DNA of 64,000 nt from Ignisphaera sp. (GTDB lineage: Archaea > Thermoproteota > Thermoprotei_A > Sulfolobales > Ignisphaeraceae), in assembly GCA_038735125.1 (NCBI GenBank), contig JAVYNU010000009.1:21016-85015 (forward strand). The letters are read 5' to 3'. Shown in pieces: positions 45,664-54,651 of this stretch. Positions within the stretch are counted from its first letter, which is position 1. Every line of letters starts with the position of its first letter. Both the position numbers and the translations under genes were made by a program. The notes under the pieces are model-generated. The model made no database searches and was not told the DNA's origin. It was given only the letters and a program-made list of their open reading frames with translations.

Positions 45664-46323
45664 TTATGTTGGGAGAGACATTACATATATAACCTTATTT
45701 GATATGTTCCCCTTCTCTATAACTATCTGGTTTGATCCCACCATGACAGCATTCCAGTCAATCGGTTTTAGGAATAGAAAGTCATCTACAGTCTTTAATG
45801 GGAGATTTAAGCCCTTTACCCAGTAGTGCATTGGTATAACGATCTTTGGTGTCAGCAGGTTTATTACATTCCAAGCTGATTTGGGATCTATTGTATAGGT
45901 TCCCCCGATGGGGATCATAAGAACATCTATATCTCCAAGAGCGTTTTTATATGTGTTGTCAAGTTCGTGTCCAAGGTCTCCTAAGTGAACAAAGGATATG
46001 TTATCTGCATTTACTTTGTATATTGATATTTTTCCTCTTCTTTTTCCTTTTTCTCTATCGTGATACGCCTCAATACCTTTGATCACTACATCACCAATAG
46101 TTTTCTCTCCCACAAACGTAGACAAGACAATTGCACTTGGTTTAGCTACAACTGCATAGGCATTATGATCGAAGTGCTCATGAGATATTAATACTATATC
46201 TGCTTGTGTCCTTGGCGGCTTTAACCCAATGCTATAGCCGTCATGAGGGTCTAACACTATAACGGTACCCTTAGAGGTGACTATCTCGAAGCATGCATGA
46301 CCATGCCATCTAACTGTAACCAT
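45664..46323 (-). CDS. UPF0173-type metal-dependent hydrolase
   Basis: A 219-residue MBL-fold protein. WHGHACFEI near the N terminus, LISHEHFDHNAY (HxHxDH, ~50-61), the SFVHLGDLGHELDN strand (metal-binding Asp) and IVIPMHYW (final His) give the UPF0173 order. Length matches. The physiological substrate is unknown; related proteins hydrolyse phosphodiesters or lactones. It is divergent from the UPF0147 gene. Confidence 0.88.
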   Translation of the reverse strand: MVTVRWHGHACFEIVTSKGTVIVLDPHDGYSIGLKPPRTQADIVLISHEHFDHNAYAVVAKPSAIVLSTFVGEKTIGDVVIKGIEAYHDREKGKRRGKISIYKVNADNISFVHLGDLGHELDNTYKNALGDIDVLMIPIGGTYTIDPKSAWNVINLLTPKIVIPMHYWVKGLNLPLKTVDDFLFLKPIDWNAVMVGSNQIVIEKGNISNKVIYVMSLPT

Positions 46324-46433
46324 TTTTATAAACCCTTTAAAAAAGACTATGTAGTTTTCCCTAGTTTTAAAGTTTCTTGCTTCAAAAACCTATAAACTCG
46401 CGAATCAATATATCGGAGATTAGGGTGAGAATA

Positions 46434-46775
46434 ATGGTTGCTGAAAGCAGCCAGCAGAAAGAGGGTGGTAGTAGTGGTTCAAATATTCAAAAAAGATTTG
46501 AATCGAGAATACCTCAATATGATAATGAGGCAAAGATTAGGCAAGCTCTGCTGATATTGAATAGAGTGATGAATGATCCGTCGATACCTAGGAATATTAG
46601 AAGGGCTGCTATGTACGCTATAAGAGCCCTAAACGAGAAAAACCTTACGGCAGGTGTAAGAGCAGCAAATGCTGTTGGTGTATTAGATGAGGTTAGCCAA
46701 GATCCCAATATGCCTTTGCATGCAAGAACCCTTCTATGGCAAGCAATATCAATTCTTGAAACAGTCAAGGACTAA
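46434..46775 (+). CDS. UPF0147 family protein
   Basis: A 113-residue helical protein. A disordered polar N terminus (Ser/Gly/Gln-rich, ~20 residues) is followed by the UPF0147 core: [45 protein letters not shown] and [20 protein letters not shown], two HEAT-like helical repeats. ATG 46434 is chosen because GGGTGAGA lies just upstream. It is 18 bp before FAU-1, suggesting shared RNA-related work. Role unknown. Confidence 0.9.
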   Translation: MVAESSQQKEGGSSGSNIQKRFESRIPQYDNEAKIRQALLILNRVMNDPSIPRNIRRAAMYAIRALNEKNLTAGVRAANAVGVLDEVSQDPNMPLHARTLLWQAISILETVKD

Positions 46776-46793
46776 CCAAATATAAGAATTTGT

Positions 46794-48290
46794 GTGGAGA
46801 GGTTCAAGATGTATCGATATAGAGTTAGAGGCCCTTACGCAACTGCACTGGCAAGGATTATAATAGACTCTGGCTTTGAGCTTGTTGATCTATCAAAGAA
46901 TTTGGCATCTAGATTAAGAATGGATGAAAAAAGTGATGTGGCGCCACATGCAACTGTAAAGGAAAGCGATGAAGATCCTAATACATTGATAATAGTTGGG
47001 TATCCTGATGCTGTTGAGGCGTTGCTTTATGAGATGATTGCAAGAATACCTTTTACAACGTATATTTATGAAGAGCTTGGCCCATATACAACAATATCCG
47101 TTAAGATAAAGGGTATTGATAGAATGGGTAGGTGTATTGGCGAAACTGTTAATGGTAAAGAGATTGTGCTTCAGAATATAAAGGAGTGTATAGAGGGTGC
47201 TATAACAGTTGCCCACATTGTCAAACCAAGTCAACACCCAAAGATTGGAAGGGCTGTCGCTTTACCAGGTGTAGCAATATTGAGAGACACTCTAGTATTG
47301 CTAGATGACAGGGGTGGTAGAGTATACTTTAGTGAACATATTAGAGACTTCGATAGAAGAACAACACTAAACAGTCTTGCAACGCAAATAACAAGACAAG
47401 GTTTTAGTATAAGATGGAGAAGCTCAGCAAAGAATGCCCCACTAGAGTTAATTGGAAAGGACCTCGAGGTTGCTGTGAATGAGGCCATGAAACTTCGAAA
47501 TACTAGTTTAAAGGATTTTCCAACAATCTTATACCAAGGTGAAACAATAGCATTCATAAAATTGAATAGGGCTTCTAAGGAATTTCTGGATATTGTGAGG
47601 AGATCTGTAGTACCAACTACCCCAAATCATCACATGTTAAGAACATGCAGAAAATCTATCGATGTTTGTGTTGACTTATTAGATTATGTGGCAAACAAAG
47701 TAGGCGAAAAGGTTTTGGACAGCGCAATAAAGGAGTTTTTGCTTGATAGAAGCATAGGGAGGGAGATAACGATTATACATGAAAAGCCAGGCGGCGGGCA
47801 CATAGAGATAGGACCAATAAAAATAATTGATATTATCAAAACTGACATAGGATTAGCAATGGTGGGCATGAGGATTATTCAGAAAAGTGGCATATATGAT
47901 GGTATAGGTGTGGAGAGAAAGGCAGGAGACATCGCGTTAACTCTAATACCATTTGATGAATGGTTCATTGTACACAAGTATTTGGATCAATATGGAAACG
48001 AAAAAGGAATTTACATAAACATTAATACACCACCAGAATATTGCCCACTAGACAATGTAATTAAGTATCTTGATCTAATAATAGATATTGGTATAGTTAA
48101 AAACAATCTAAGAATGATAGACGTTGAAGAACTTGAAAACGCTGAAAAAAGTGGCTTGCTAAGCGAGGATCTTATCTACATGGCTAACGAGACTGTAAAA
48201 AAGGTTATTGGATTAATAGAAACTATTCAGAAGGCTCTTGAGGCATCTCAATCTTTGGCAAAACAGTTTCTGGCTTTCCAACAGTCATGA
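46794..48290 (+). CDS. FAU-1 family RNA-binding protein/ribonuclease
   Basis: A 498-residue protein with the FAU-1 layout: an N-terminal S1-like/RNase E-G-like region (~1-330; KGIDRMGRCIGETVNGKEIVLQ and KIGRAVALPGVAILRDTLVLL) and a C-terminal DUF402 domain (~380-470; DEWFIVHKYLDQYGNEKG, INTPPEYCPLDNVIKYLDL). FAU-1 binds AU-rich RNA and cleaves rRNA precursors. GTG 46794 or ATG 46809 start. Its last 68 bp overlap the convergent AbrB-PhoU gene. Confidence 0.88.
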   Translation: MERFKMYRYRVRGPYATALARIIIDSGFELVDLSKNLASRLRMDEKSDVAPHATVKESDEDPNTLIIVGYPDAVEALLYEMIARIPFTTYIYEELGPYTTISVKIKGIDRMGRCIGETVNGKEIVLQNIKECIEGAITVAHIVKPSQHPKIGRAVALPGVAILRDTLVLLDDRGGRVYFSEHIRDFDRRTTLNSLATQITRQGFSIRWRSSAKNAPLELIGKDLEVAVNEAMKLRNTSLKDFPTILYQGETIAFIKLNRASKEFLDIVRRSVVPTTPNHHMLRTCRKSIDVCVDLLDYVANKVGEKVLDSAIKEFLLDRSIGREITIIHEKPGGGHIEIGPIKIIDIIKTDIGLAMVGMRIIQKSGIYDGIGVERKAGDIALTLIPFDEWFIVHKYLDQYGNEKGIYININTPPEYCPLDNVIKYLDLIIDIGIVKNNLRMIDVEELENAEKSGLLSEDLIYMANETVKKVIGLIETIQKALEASQSLAKQFLAFQQS

Positions 48291-49236
48291 GCGCTTTAAT
48301 TGTTGCAACCTCAGCTATCTCAGCAGCCTCATAAACACCTACAACAGCCTCATGGGCTATTGCTAAAACCCCTGGAATATCAGAACACTCTGTAACACTA
48401 TTTAGAATCTCTCTTGCCAACTCTTCCCTGCCAACGAGAACTTTCATTGCTAGTGATAGATTGGATGATGTTAAAGAGTTAACAGCTTTTGAAACATATG
48501 AAGATACCTTTGAGAATATATCTCTGAACACATCTTTGCACTTCGCATTCTTATGAAACCCATCGAACCCAAGATCCAGTATAGTATTCGATGTTCTATC
48601 TAATGTGTCACCAATGTGCTCTAAGCTCTTAATTATGATAGAGTTGTTTATTGCCTGCGATGGATCTCTAAATGCAGTTCTCTTTATAGTTCTCATTCCA
48701 AGGAAATGCAGTCTATCAAGATCATCATCCAGCCTAATAACCTCTTGAAGCTTTGACTTATCTCCAGTCACAAAGTAGTCTGTTATCAGATCAAACATCA
48801 TCGACAGTGTAGTTTTCATAGCTCCTATAACTTCATCAAGATCAGTGTTGAACTCATCTACAGAAATCTTCAATCTGAATGTTGGTCCCTCCATTGCAAT
48901 AGCTCCTGGCAATCTCATAGAGATTTTTTGGAAGGCCTTTCGTGCAAGATCCTTTGACTCATCAATTGATATTACATCAAATCCCTCAATATAGCTCGCT
49001 ATTATGAGTCTCGATAGAGCTTCTTCATCTTCATGCTTGATCTTTATACTTTGTGTTATCTTTGGATGTATTGTTGAAAGAGGCTTTACCAAGAGGTATC
49101 CAGGACCTAGCGTCACTTCAACACTTGCTCCAACAGATATTCCTAGTACAGATAGCCACTCCTTTGGTATTGTAACACCAATACTCCTTTCCCCAATCCT
49201 AATTACCTTTCTAACACTTGTTAATACCGCTTCCAT
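48223..49236 (-). CDS. AbrB-PhoU domain regulator
   Basis: A 337-residue protein. Residues ~1-50 form an AbrB/SpoVT swapped-hairpin DNA-binding domain (VRKVIRIGERSIGVTIPKEWLSVLGI), and ~90-320 hold two PhoU-like helical repeats (e.g. IRLDDDLDRLHFLGMRTIKR and SLEHIGDTLDRTSNTI, the latter with the E/D-x-x-x-D metal pattern). This fusion occurs in archaea, and PhoU proteins control phosphate transport, so a phosphate-responsive regulator is likely. No pst genes are near. Its 3' end overlaps FAU-1 by 68 bp in the opposite direction, encoding the Pro/Glu-rich tail. Confidence 0.85.
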   Translation of the reverse strand: MEAVLTSVRKVIRIGERSIGVTIPKEWLSVLGISVGASVEVTLGPGYLLVKPLSTIHPKITQSIKIKHEDEEALSRLIIASYIEGFDVISIDESKDLARKAFQKISMRLPGAIAMEGPTFRLKISVDEFNTDLDEVIGAMKTTLSMMFDLITDYFVTGDKSKLQEVIRLDDDLDRLHFLGMRTIKRTAFRDPSQAINNSIIIKSLEHIGDTLDRTSNTILDLGFDGFHKNAKCKDVFRDIFSKVSSYVSKAVNSLTSSNLSLAMKVLVGREELAREILNSVTECSDIPGVLAIAHEAVVGVYEAAEIAEVATIKALMTVGKPETVLPKIEMPQEPSE

Positions 49237-49382
49237 ATTATAACACCTATCTTATCAGACTCTAATGTCATGTCATATCAATTTAATCCTTACTTACTTT
49301 ATAAACTTTTATATAGGTTAGACTTAATTACTTGATGTGTATAATTGCACTTAGCAGTATTAAGAGATGTAGGGAAGGGCTC

Positions 49383-50660
49383 ATGAAGAAAACCATTATA
49401 ATAGTATTGGATGGAGTAGCTGACACACTTAAATATAGACCAACATCATTAGAGCTTTCTAAAATGCAAGGCCTTGAAGAATTAGCCAAGATTTCAATCG
49501 CTGGCTGTTTCTATCCTATAGACAATGAAACAGCCCCAGAAAGCGATGCAGCTGTTTTCTCGATTTTGGGCTACAATCCCAAGGAAATCAATATTGGAAG
49601 GGGTCTATTAGAAGCTCTTGGTGTCGGTGTCGAGATATCAGAGGGTTTTGAGGTTGCATTTAGAGCTAATTTCGCTACAATTGATAGCAAAAATATGAAG
49701 ATAGTTGATAGGAGGGTGGGGCGGAGCCTAGAATCAGATGAGGCAAGAGAACTAGCCAAATCTCTAAACATTGATTTAGGTAAATATGGTGGTTATGCAA
49801 GGGTCTATTCTACCATAGGTCATCGTGCTGTGGTAATTATAGGTAGTAGAGAAAAGAGACTGTCAGCAAATGTGTCAAATACTGACCCAGCCTATGATAA
49901 AGTTGGCAGAGTATCTATAGCCCTTGATAAATTCGAACCTTTTGTAGCCAAATGCCGACCTCTTGACAATAGCGAAGAGGCTAAGATAACGTGTGAACTT
50001 GTAGACGAATTCACGCGCAAAGCCGTCGAAATATTAGATTCTCATCAAGTGAATATCAAGAGAGCAATGAGAGGACTTCCAAAAGCTAATGTTATTCTCC
50101 TTAGAGATGCTGAGGATAGGTATCCAAAAATTAAACCAATTCGCGAAATCTATGGAAAAACTTTTGGCATTGTTGCAGAAATGCCTGTTGAGAAAGGTAT
50201 AGGAAGATTACTAGGAATGAAAACAGTAGAGGTATCACCGCCCTCTGGAATAGCTGAGAAGGATTTGAGAGAAAGGCTTGAGGCAACACTCAAGTTGCTA
50301 AATGAAGTAGATGTTGTTTATGTGCATCTGAAAGGACCTGATGAACCTGGTCATGATGGAGATAAGAAGAGAAAGGTGCTCTCAATAGAAAACATAGACA
50401 AATTCTATATATCACCTCTTATAAAGGCAGTAGATTTAAGCAACGTAGCAATTGTTGTGACAGCTGACCATGCAACACCACCAGAGTTTAAAGCGCATAC
50501 AAGTGATCCGGTTCCACTCATAGTAGCATCGAAGAGCCTCAAGAGATTCGATGGCCTCGAAAAGTTTACAGAATATGAATGTTGTACAAAAGGTTCTCTT
50601 AGAATAATACCGCATGGCTATCTAGTTCTCAAAAAAGTTTTTGAGTTGCTGAATCAATAA
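49383..50660 (+). CDS. apgM: 2,3-bisphosphoglycerate-independent phosphoglycerate mutase (archaeal)
   Basis: Converts 3- to 2-phosphoglycerate in glycolysis/gluconeogenesis. About 425 residues of the alkaline phosphatase superfamily. The first metal Asp lies in IIIVLDGVAD, the phospho-accepting Ser in APESDAAVFSILGY, and the later metal ligands in HLKGPDEPGHDGD and VTADHATPPEFKAHTSDPVP. The start is ATG 49383, because GGGAAGGG precedes it; the longer frame from 49332 is rejected. Next on the same strand is the ROK kinase. Confidence 0.93.
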   Translation: MKKTIIIVLDGVADTLKYRPTSLELSKMQGLEELAKISIAGCFYPIDNETAPESDAAVFSILGYNPKEINIGRGLLEALGVGVEISEGFEVAFRANFATIDSKNMKIVDRRVGRSLESDEARELAKSLNIDLGKYGGYARVYSTIGHRAVVIIGSREKRLSANVSNTDPAYDKVGRVSIALDKFEPFVAKCRPLDNSEEAKITCELVDEFTRKAVEILDSHQVNIKRAMRGLPKANVILLRDAEDRYPKIKPIREIYGKTFGIVAEMPVEKGIGRLLGMKTVEVSPPSGIAEKDLRERLEATLKLLNEVDVVYVHLKGPDEPGHDGDKKRKVLSIENIDKFYISPLIKAVDLSNVAIVVTADHATPPEFKAHTSDPVPLIVASKSLKRFDGLEKFTEYECCTKGSLRIIPHGYLVLKKVFELLNQ

Positions 50661-50667
50661 AACATTT

Positions 50668-50723
50668 TTTGATGATGTGTGCACCTCCTACCTGATAAAT
50701 GATGTGCGGTAAGAGGGCTGACA
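50668..50723 (+). ncRNA. Candidate C/D-box sRNA between apgM and the ROK kinase
   Basis: Box C-like TGATGA (50670-50675), D' CTGA (50692-50695), 3-nt spacer, C' ATGATGT (50699-50705), exactly 12-nt D guide GCGGTAAGAGGG (50706-50717), D CTGA (50718-50721). The C'/D half is canonical. The C box is preceded by T rather than a purine and the C-D' spacing is 16 nt, or 13 if an ATGATGT register is used, so this half is weaker. No clear terminal stem. It sits in the 87-bp gap behind a T6 tract. Confidence 0.5.
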
Positions 50724-50747
50724 GAGCAAACTTATGGGAGAAGGTAC

Positions 50748-51752
50748 ATGGTTGTACATTACATAGGGATTGACGTTGGTGCAACCTGGACAAGAATAGC
50801 TCTGGCATCACAAGATGGGGAAATAGTTAAGAAGATTGTTATGAGAACCCCTCAGGAGGGGGATAGATATACAATAGCCAATGCAATATCTGATAGAATT
50901 GAGGAAAGCTTTAGAGATGTTTTAATGGATGTAAAGGCGATAGGAATTGGAAGTGCGGGGCCAATGGATCTAGCTACAGGTGTTGTACTAAACGCTCCTA
51001 ATATATCTATTCACACATTTGAACTTGCAAGACCTTTACAGGAAAGACTCAGAAAACCTGTAATCATGGCAAATGACTGTATTGCTGGTGTCTGGGGAGA
51101 GAAGATATTTGGGCTTGGCAGAGAACATGAGAATATAGTCTATGTAACAATTAGCAGTGGTATTGGAGGGGGTATGATAGTTAATGACACGCTTTTACTA
51201 GGCAAAATGGGTAATGCCCATGAGATAGGGCATATAATTGTTGATGTTAATGGTAAAATGAGGTGTGGCTGTGGAGGATATGGACATTGGGAGGCATATG
51301 CAAGTGGTGCTAACATACCAAAATTTGCTTCTAAGCTTATTGAAGAATCGAGTTTAAGCCAAGAAGAAAAAGAGTCACAGATATATAAAGCATACAAAGA
51401 TGGCACCCTATCATCTGAACTCATATATTCAAAGGCAAAAGAAGGTGACAAGCTAGCTATTAGAATTATAGAGGAGGTTAACAGATACAATATTGTGGGA
51501 TTCATAAATATAATCAATTTATATGACCCTGAAATAATTATTGTGGGAGGCTCTGTTGCTTTAAAGAATAGAGAGCTAGTTATAGATAAAATTATAGATG
51601 GTGTGAAGAAGGCTCCAGGTGTGTTATCGACACACCCTATAATAACTTCAACAAAATTTGGGGATGATGTTGTTCTTATGGGAGCTGTAGCATTAGCGAT
51701 GAAACCTCCAGCAAATCTAATTAAAATGCTTAGATATCTCCAGTACTATTAG
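50748..51752 (+). CDS. ROK-family sugar kinase (glucokinase-like)
   Basis: A 334-residue ATP-dependent hexokinase/glucokinase of the ROK group. HYIGIDVGATWTRIAL is the ATP-phosphate loop; MANDCIAGVWGE carries the catalytic Asp, GIGGGMIVNDTLLLGKMGNAHEIGHI the sugar-binding Glu/His, and the zinc-type motif reads RCGCGGYGHWEAYASG. The archaeal form with GYGHWEA resembles broad-range crenarchaeal hexokinases. It feeds glycolysis upstream of ApgM, its neighbour. ATG 50748 follows GGGAGAAGG. Confidence 0.9.
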   Translation: MVVHYIGIDVGATWTRIALASQDGEIVKKIVMRTPQEGDRYTIANAISDRIEESFRDVLMDVKAIGIGSAGPMDLATGVVLNAPNISIHTFELARPLQERLRKPVIMANDCIAGVWGEKIFGLGREHENIVYVTISSGIGGGMIVNDTLLLGKMGNAHEIGHIIVDVNGKMRCGCGGYGHWEAYASGANIPKFASKLIEESSLSQEEKESQIYKAYKDGTLSSELIYSKAKEGDKLAIRIIEEVNRYNIVGFINIINLYDPEIIIVGGSVALKNRELVIDKIIDGVKKAPGVLSTHPIITSTKFGDDVVLMGAVALAMKPPANLIKMLRYLQYY

Positions 51753-52474
51753 TACCAAAGTACATTGTCTAATTCTTTTGCATTCTCAATGCTGTGAATA
51801 ACCATGGATAGAACTGTCCAGGTTTCCAAAGGCTGTTTGTATATTGCAACCTTGTTTTCGGTAAGACTAAGTGTAAACTGTTCAAAGTCTCCGCGCTGGA
51901 AACCGCCAATGATTATACAAGTCTTTTCTCCTTTAGCCATTTTACTTCCAATTATCTCGCCAAAAACGCTTGGTTTAATTAATTCTCCTTTTTCATGTAA
52001 CAAAACAACATAGTCAAAGCGATTTTCTTTAATAAATTCATCTAATCTCTTTTCTTCGACCAATAACAAAGGCTTTTGACTATTTGGAGGAACTTTCTTT
52101 TCTATAAGGAGCTGCTCCATAAGTCCTACAAATCTATTATAGTTTCTCGGTATTCTAACTCTAGGATCTACATGCACTATTAGATTGTTAATTGTGTGAA
52201 TATATACTCTCAGCAATCCAGCTCTATTCAGAACACTGGACAATGCTATTAATAGTGAGGTGTGTACAATATCAGGCCTCCCCCTCTTAAACCAATTATC
52301 AAGGTTCCTCATAGCCTTATAGTGCAACGAGATATCTAATATAACTTCACTAGGTTTCTTTCCACGTTTTTTTGCATGGACTTTTACTAGAGGGTGCTCC
52401 TCTATTTCCTTAGGGATGAGTTCGAGTCCTGCTTCTGCAATAACTATTGTTAAGGGCCTTATAACTGCCATCAT
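51749..52474 (-). CDS. nep1: Nep1 rRNA pseudouridine N1-methyltransferase
   Basis: SPOUT-class enzyme (Emg1/Nep1) that methylates a pseudouridine in 16S rRNA (the m1-psi of helix 35) and helps small-subunit assembly. 241 residues. The signature KRGRPDIVHTSLLIALSS is at ~62-79, the RNA-binding RVRIPRNYNRFVGLMEQLL at ~126, and IIIGGFQRGDF is the SAM knot loop. It is convergent with the ROK kinase gene (4-bp overlap). Confidence 0.93.
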   Translation of the reverse strand: MMAVIRPLTIVIAEAGLELIPKEIEEHPLVKVHAKKRGKKPSEVILDISLHYKAMRNLDNWFKRGRPDIVHTSLLIALSSVLNRAGLLRVYIHTINNLIVHVDPRVRIPRNYNRFVGLMEQLLIEKKVPPNSQKPLLLVEEKRLDEFIKENRFDYVVLLHEKGELIKPSVFGEIIGSKMAKGEKTCIIIGGFQRGDFEQFTLSLTENKVAIYKQPLETWTVLSMVIHSIENAKELDNVLWY

Positions 52475-52554
52475 TGTTTATCTGCAAAATATTTTTACTT
52501 AGTACTGTAATTATTGGTACTACACTAGTAGTCTTTTAGAGGTTTTATTAGGTT

Positions 52555-53058
52555 ATGCCAAAAAGCAAGGAGAAATCAATATGCACACCCATAAATGATC
52601 TTGCGATAAACGCTGCCATGGAATGTATTGAAAAAGGTTGCGAATGCATAGCAATATACCTAGATTATAACGAAATTCATTATCCAATTCTTTCCATATA
52701 TGGTTATATAGTGCCATGCGATAATATGCCGTCAGTCTTAGAAGAGTTTGTTGGAGATATTTTCTTAGAGTTGGTAACAACAATAGATCTGATCACAAAT
52801 CTCGATAATACTAAACCGAGCCTTACGGACAAAGTAACGTCATTGATTGTTAGATGTAGCAGTGGATGGATAAGATATGGTTATACAAGTATAAAATCTG
52901 CTCAAGGCGTTCCAAATGTTTCAAAGGTATTGCTCTATATATCTGATGAAGGAGAGCAAAAAATATTATCCCAAGCAGAAGAGTCTGTAAATACCTTATC
53001 AAAACTTGTTAGACTAGTAGTTGAAAGGGTCAGGGAAATTCTTGAAAATGAACGATAG
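52555..53058 (+). CDS. Hypothetical archaeal protein, 167 aa
   Basis: A 167-residue alpha/beta soluble protein that I cannot name. It has a Cys-bearing N-terminal helix (NAAMECIEKGCECIAIYLDY), strands (YPILSIYGYIVPCD) and a long C-terminal helix (ESVNTLSKLVRLVVERVREILEN). Middle segment VTSLIVRCSSGWIRYGYTSIKS. Divergent from nep1 with 80 bp between. Likely a conserved crenarchaeal protein; function unknown. Confidence 0.6.
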   Translation: MPKSKEKSICTPINDLAINAAMECIEKGCECIAIYLDYNEIHYPILSIYGYIVPCDNMPSVLEEFVGDIFLELVTTIDLITNLDNTKPSLTDKVTSLIVRCSSGWIRYGYTSIKSAQGVPNVSKVLLYISDEGEQKILSQAEESVNTLSKLVRLVVERVREILENER

Positions 53059-53345
53059 TGATTATTAAAGCCTAAATAACCTTAGAGACCTGTTAGCGAA
53101 TATCGGTAAAAATATCTACCTAGATAAATCCCTAAATGGTGTGACAGCTAATGCATTTTATAGATGACTACAAAATTCAAAAGTTATAAAAGCGGGTAAC
53201 TTTTGATACTAAAAGCATGGCTTTAGTTATGCTTGATTGCATCGTTAAACTGTGGAAATCATGGGAAACATGAAACGGTTACAAATCTTTATAATTCCAG
53301 ACAAACTCTTAAATAACCCCTTGCATCATTGCAATATTCGTTAAG

Positions 53346-54419
53346 ATGGTGTCATATTTGCCAAGATGTTTAAGAAGTGGAATCATTGGCTGGGGGATTT
53401 ATATACCCAAATACAGAATAAGAGCTAGTGATATTGTTGATATATGGGGCTTCGATGATGAATCTGCGAGAGGCATTTGGATTGAGGAGAAGGCTATAGG
53501 TAATATAGATGAGGATTCAGTTACAATAGGCTATATGGCATCAGTGTATGCTTTGAAGAGAGCAGGCATCAGTCCTAGTGAAATAGATGCTGTATATCTC
53601 GGTACTGAGAGCAAGCCATATGCTGTTAAACCAGGCGCAACCATTATTGCCGAGGCTCTTGGCATCAAACCCAAAAAGGCTATTGCTGATTTGGAATTTG
53701 CTTGCAGGGTTGGAGCAGAGGGTATAAGATTAGGGGTAGTACATATAGAAAGTGGATTGGCAAAATATGTTCTTGCAATAGGTGCAGACACTTCTCAAAG
53801 TAGCCCAGGGGATGTCCTAGAATTTACTGCAAGTAGCGGTGGTGCAGCATATATCATAGGGTCTAAAAACGATTCTGTAGCATATTTCGAGGGGTTTGTG
53901 TCATATTCTACTGACACCCCTGATTTTTGGCGTAGAGAGGGAGTTCCCTACCCCCTACATGGAGAAGGATTCACAGGCGAACCAGCATATTTCAGTCATG
54001 TGATTTCAGCAGCAAAGCTCTTAATGGAGGAATTGGGTCTAAAACCAACAGATTTCGACTATGCAGTTTTTCACCAACCAAATGGGAAATTCCCACTAAG
54101 GGTAGCCTCCATGCTTGGAATACCAAAGGAAAAGGTCATTCCAGGCATTGTAACCCCCTATATTGGGAATACTTACAATGGCTCACTATTGATAGGATTG
54201 GCAAGAATCCTAGAGAACTCAAAACCAGGGCAACGGATTTTAGCAGTTTCGTTTGGTAGTGGCGCAGGAAGTGATGCATTTAGCATAGTTGTTACCGACA
54301 AAATATTAGATGTTATCAATAGAGCGCCAACTGTGGATCAATTCATTAATAGAAAAGAATATGTTAATTATGGGATATACGCAAAGATGCGGGGATTGAT
54401 AAAAAGATACAAGCTTTAA
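53346..54419 (+). CDS. Hydroxymethylglutaryl-CoA synthase
   Basis: Thiolase-fold enzyme that joins acetyl-CoA to acetoacetyl-CoA, the step leading to mevalonate and archaeal lipids. 357 residues. The catalytic Cys is residue 120 (DLEFACRVGAEG), the His lies in AVFHQPNGKFP, and FGSGAGSDAFS is the C-terminal thiolase-like GxG loop. In most archaea this gene is followed by acetoacetyl-CoA thiolase and a DUF35 protein; here neither follows, and a small minus-strand gene overlaps its stop instead. A 287-bp gap upstream carries TATA-like tracts but no gene. Confidence 0.93.
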   Translation: MVSYLPRCLRSGIIGWGIYIPKYRIRASDIVDIWGFDDESARGIWIEEKAIGNIDEDSVTIGYMASVYALKRAGISPSEIDAVYLGTESKPYAVKPGATIIAEALGIKPKKAIADLEFACRVGAEGIRLGVVHIESGLAKYVLAIGADTSQSSPGDVLEFTASSGGAAYIIGSKNDSVAYFEGFVSYSTDTPDFWRREGVPYPLHGEGFTGEPAYFSHVISAAKLLMEELGLKPTDFDYAVFHQPNGKFPLRVASMLGIPKEKVIPGIVTPYIGNTYNGSLLIGLARILENSKPGQRILAVSFGSGAGSDAFSIVVTDKILDVINRAPTVDQFINRKEYVNYGIYAKMRGLIKRYKL

Positions 54420-54586
54420 AAGCAGTTATAGTTCTCGAGACATAAACCAAGTTTTTTAGCTAAATTGCATAAATCATCAGCTCCAACTAACGCCTTAGAC
54501 CCCCTCTCAGTTCTTATTATGGCTACTTTACCCATTATCTTAACGCTTGCTTTATCACATTTACGAGAACTCATTTCTTTACACAT
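54416..54586 (-). CDS. Small 56-residue protein overlapping the HMG-CoA synthase stop
   Basis: A short but convincing gene. It encodes MCKEMSSRKCDKASVKIMG, then KVAIIRTERGSKALVGADDL and CNLAKKLGLCLENYNCF. Beta-beta-helix composition, high Lys/Arg and five cysteines suggest a compact nucleic-acid-binding or metal-binding protein. A TATA-like TTTAATATTA is just upstream (~54592); that spacing favours leaderless initiation at the second ATG (54574), giving 52 residues. The 3' end overlaps the convergent HMG-CoA synthase by 4 bp. Not recognised as a named family. Confidence 0.6.
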   Translation of the reverse strand: MCKEMSSRKCDKASVKIMGKVAIIRTERGSKALVGADDLCNLAKKLGLCLENYNCF

Positions 54587-54651
54587 GTTATAATATTAAA
54601 CGATAAATCAAAGTAAATAATTGTATCGCGCTTTAAGAAATTACTATTATT

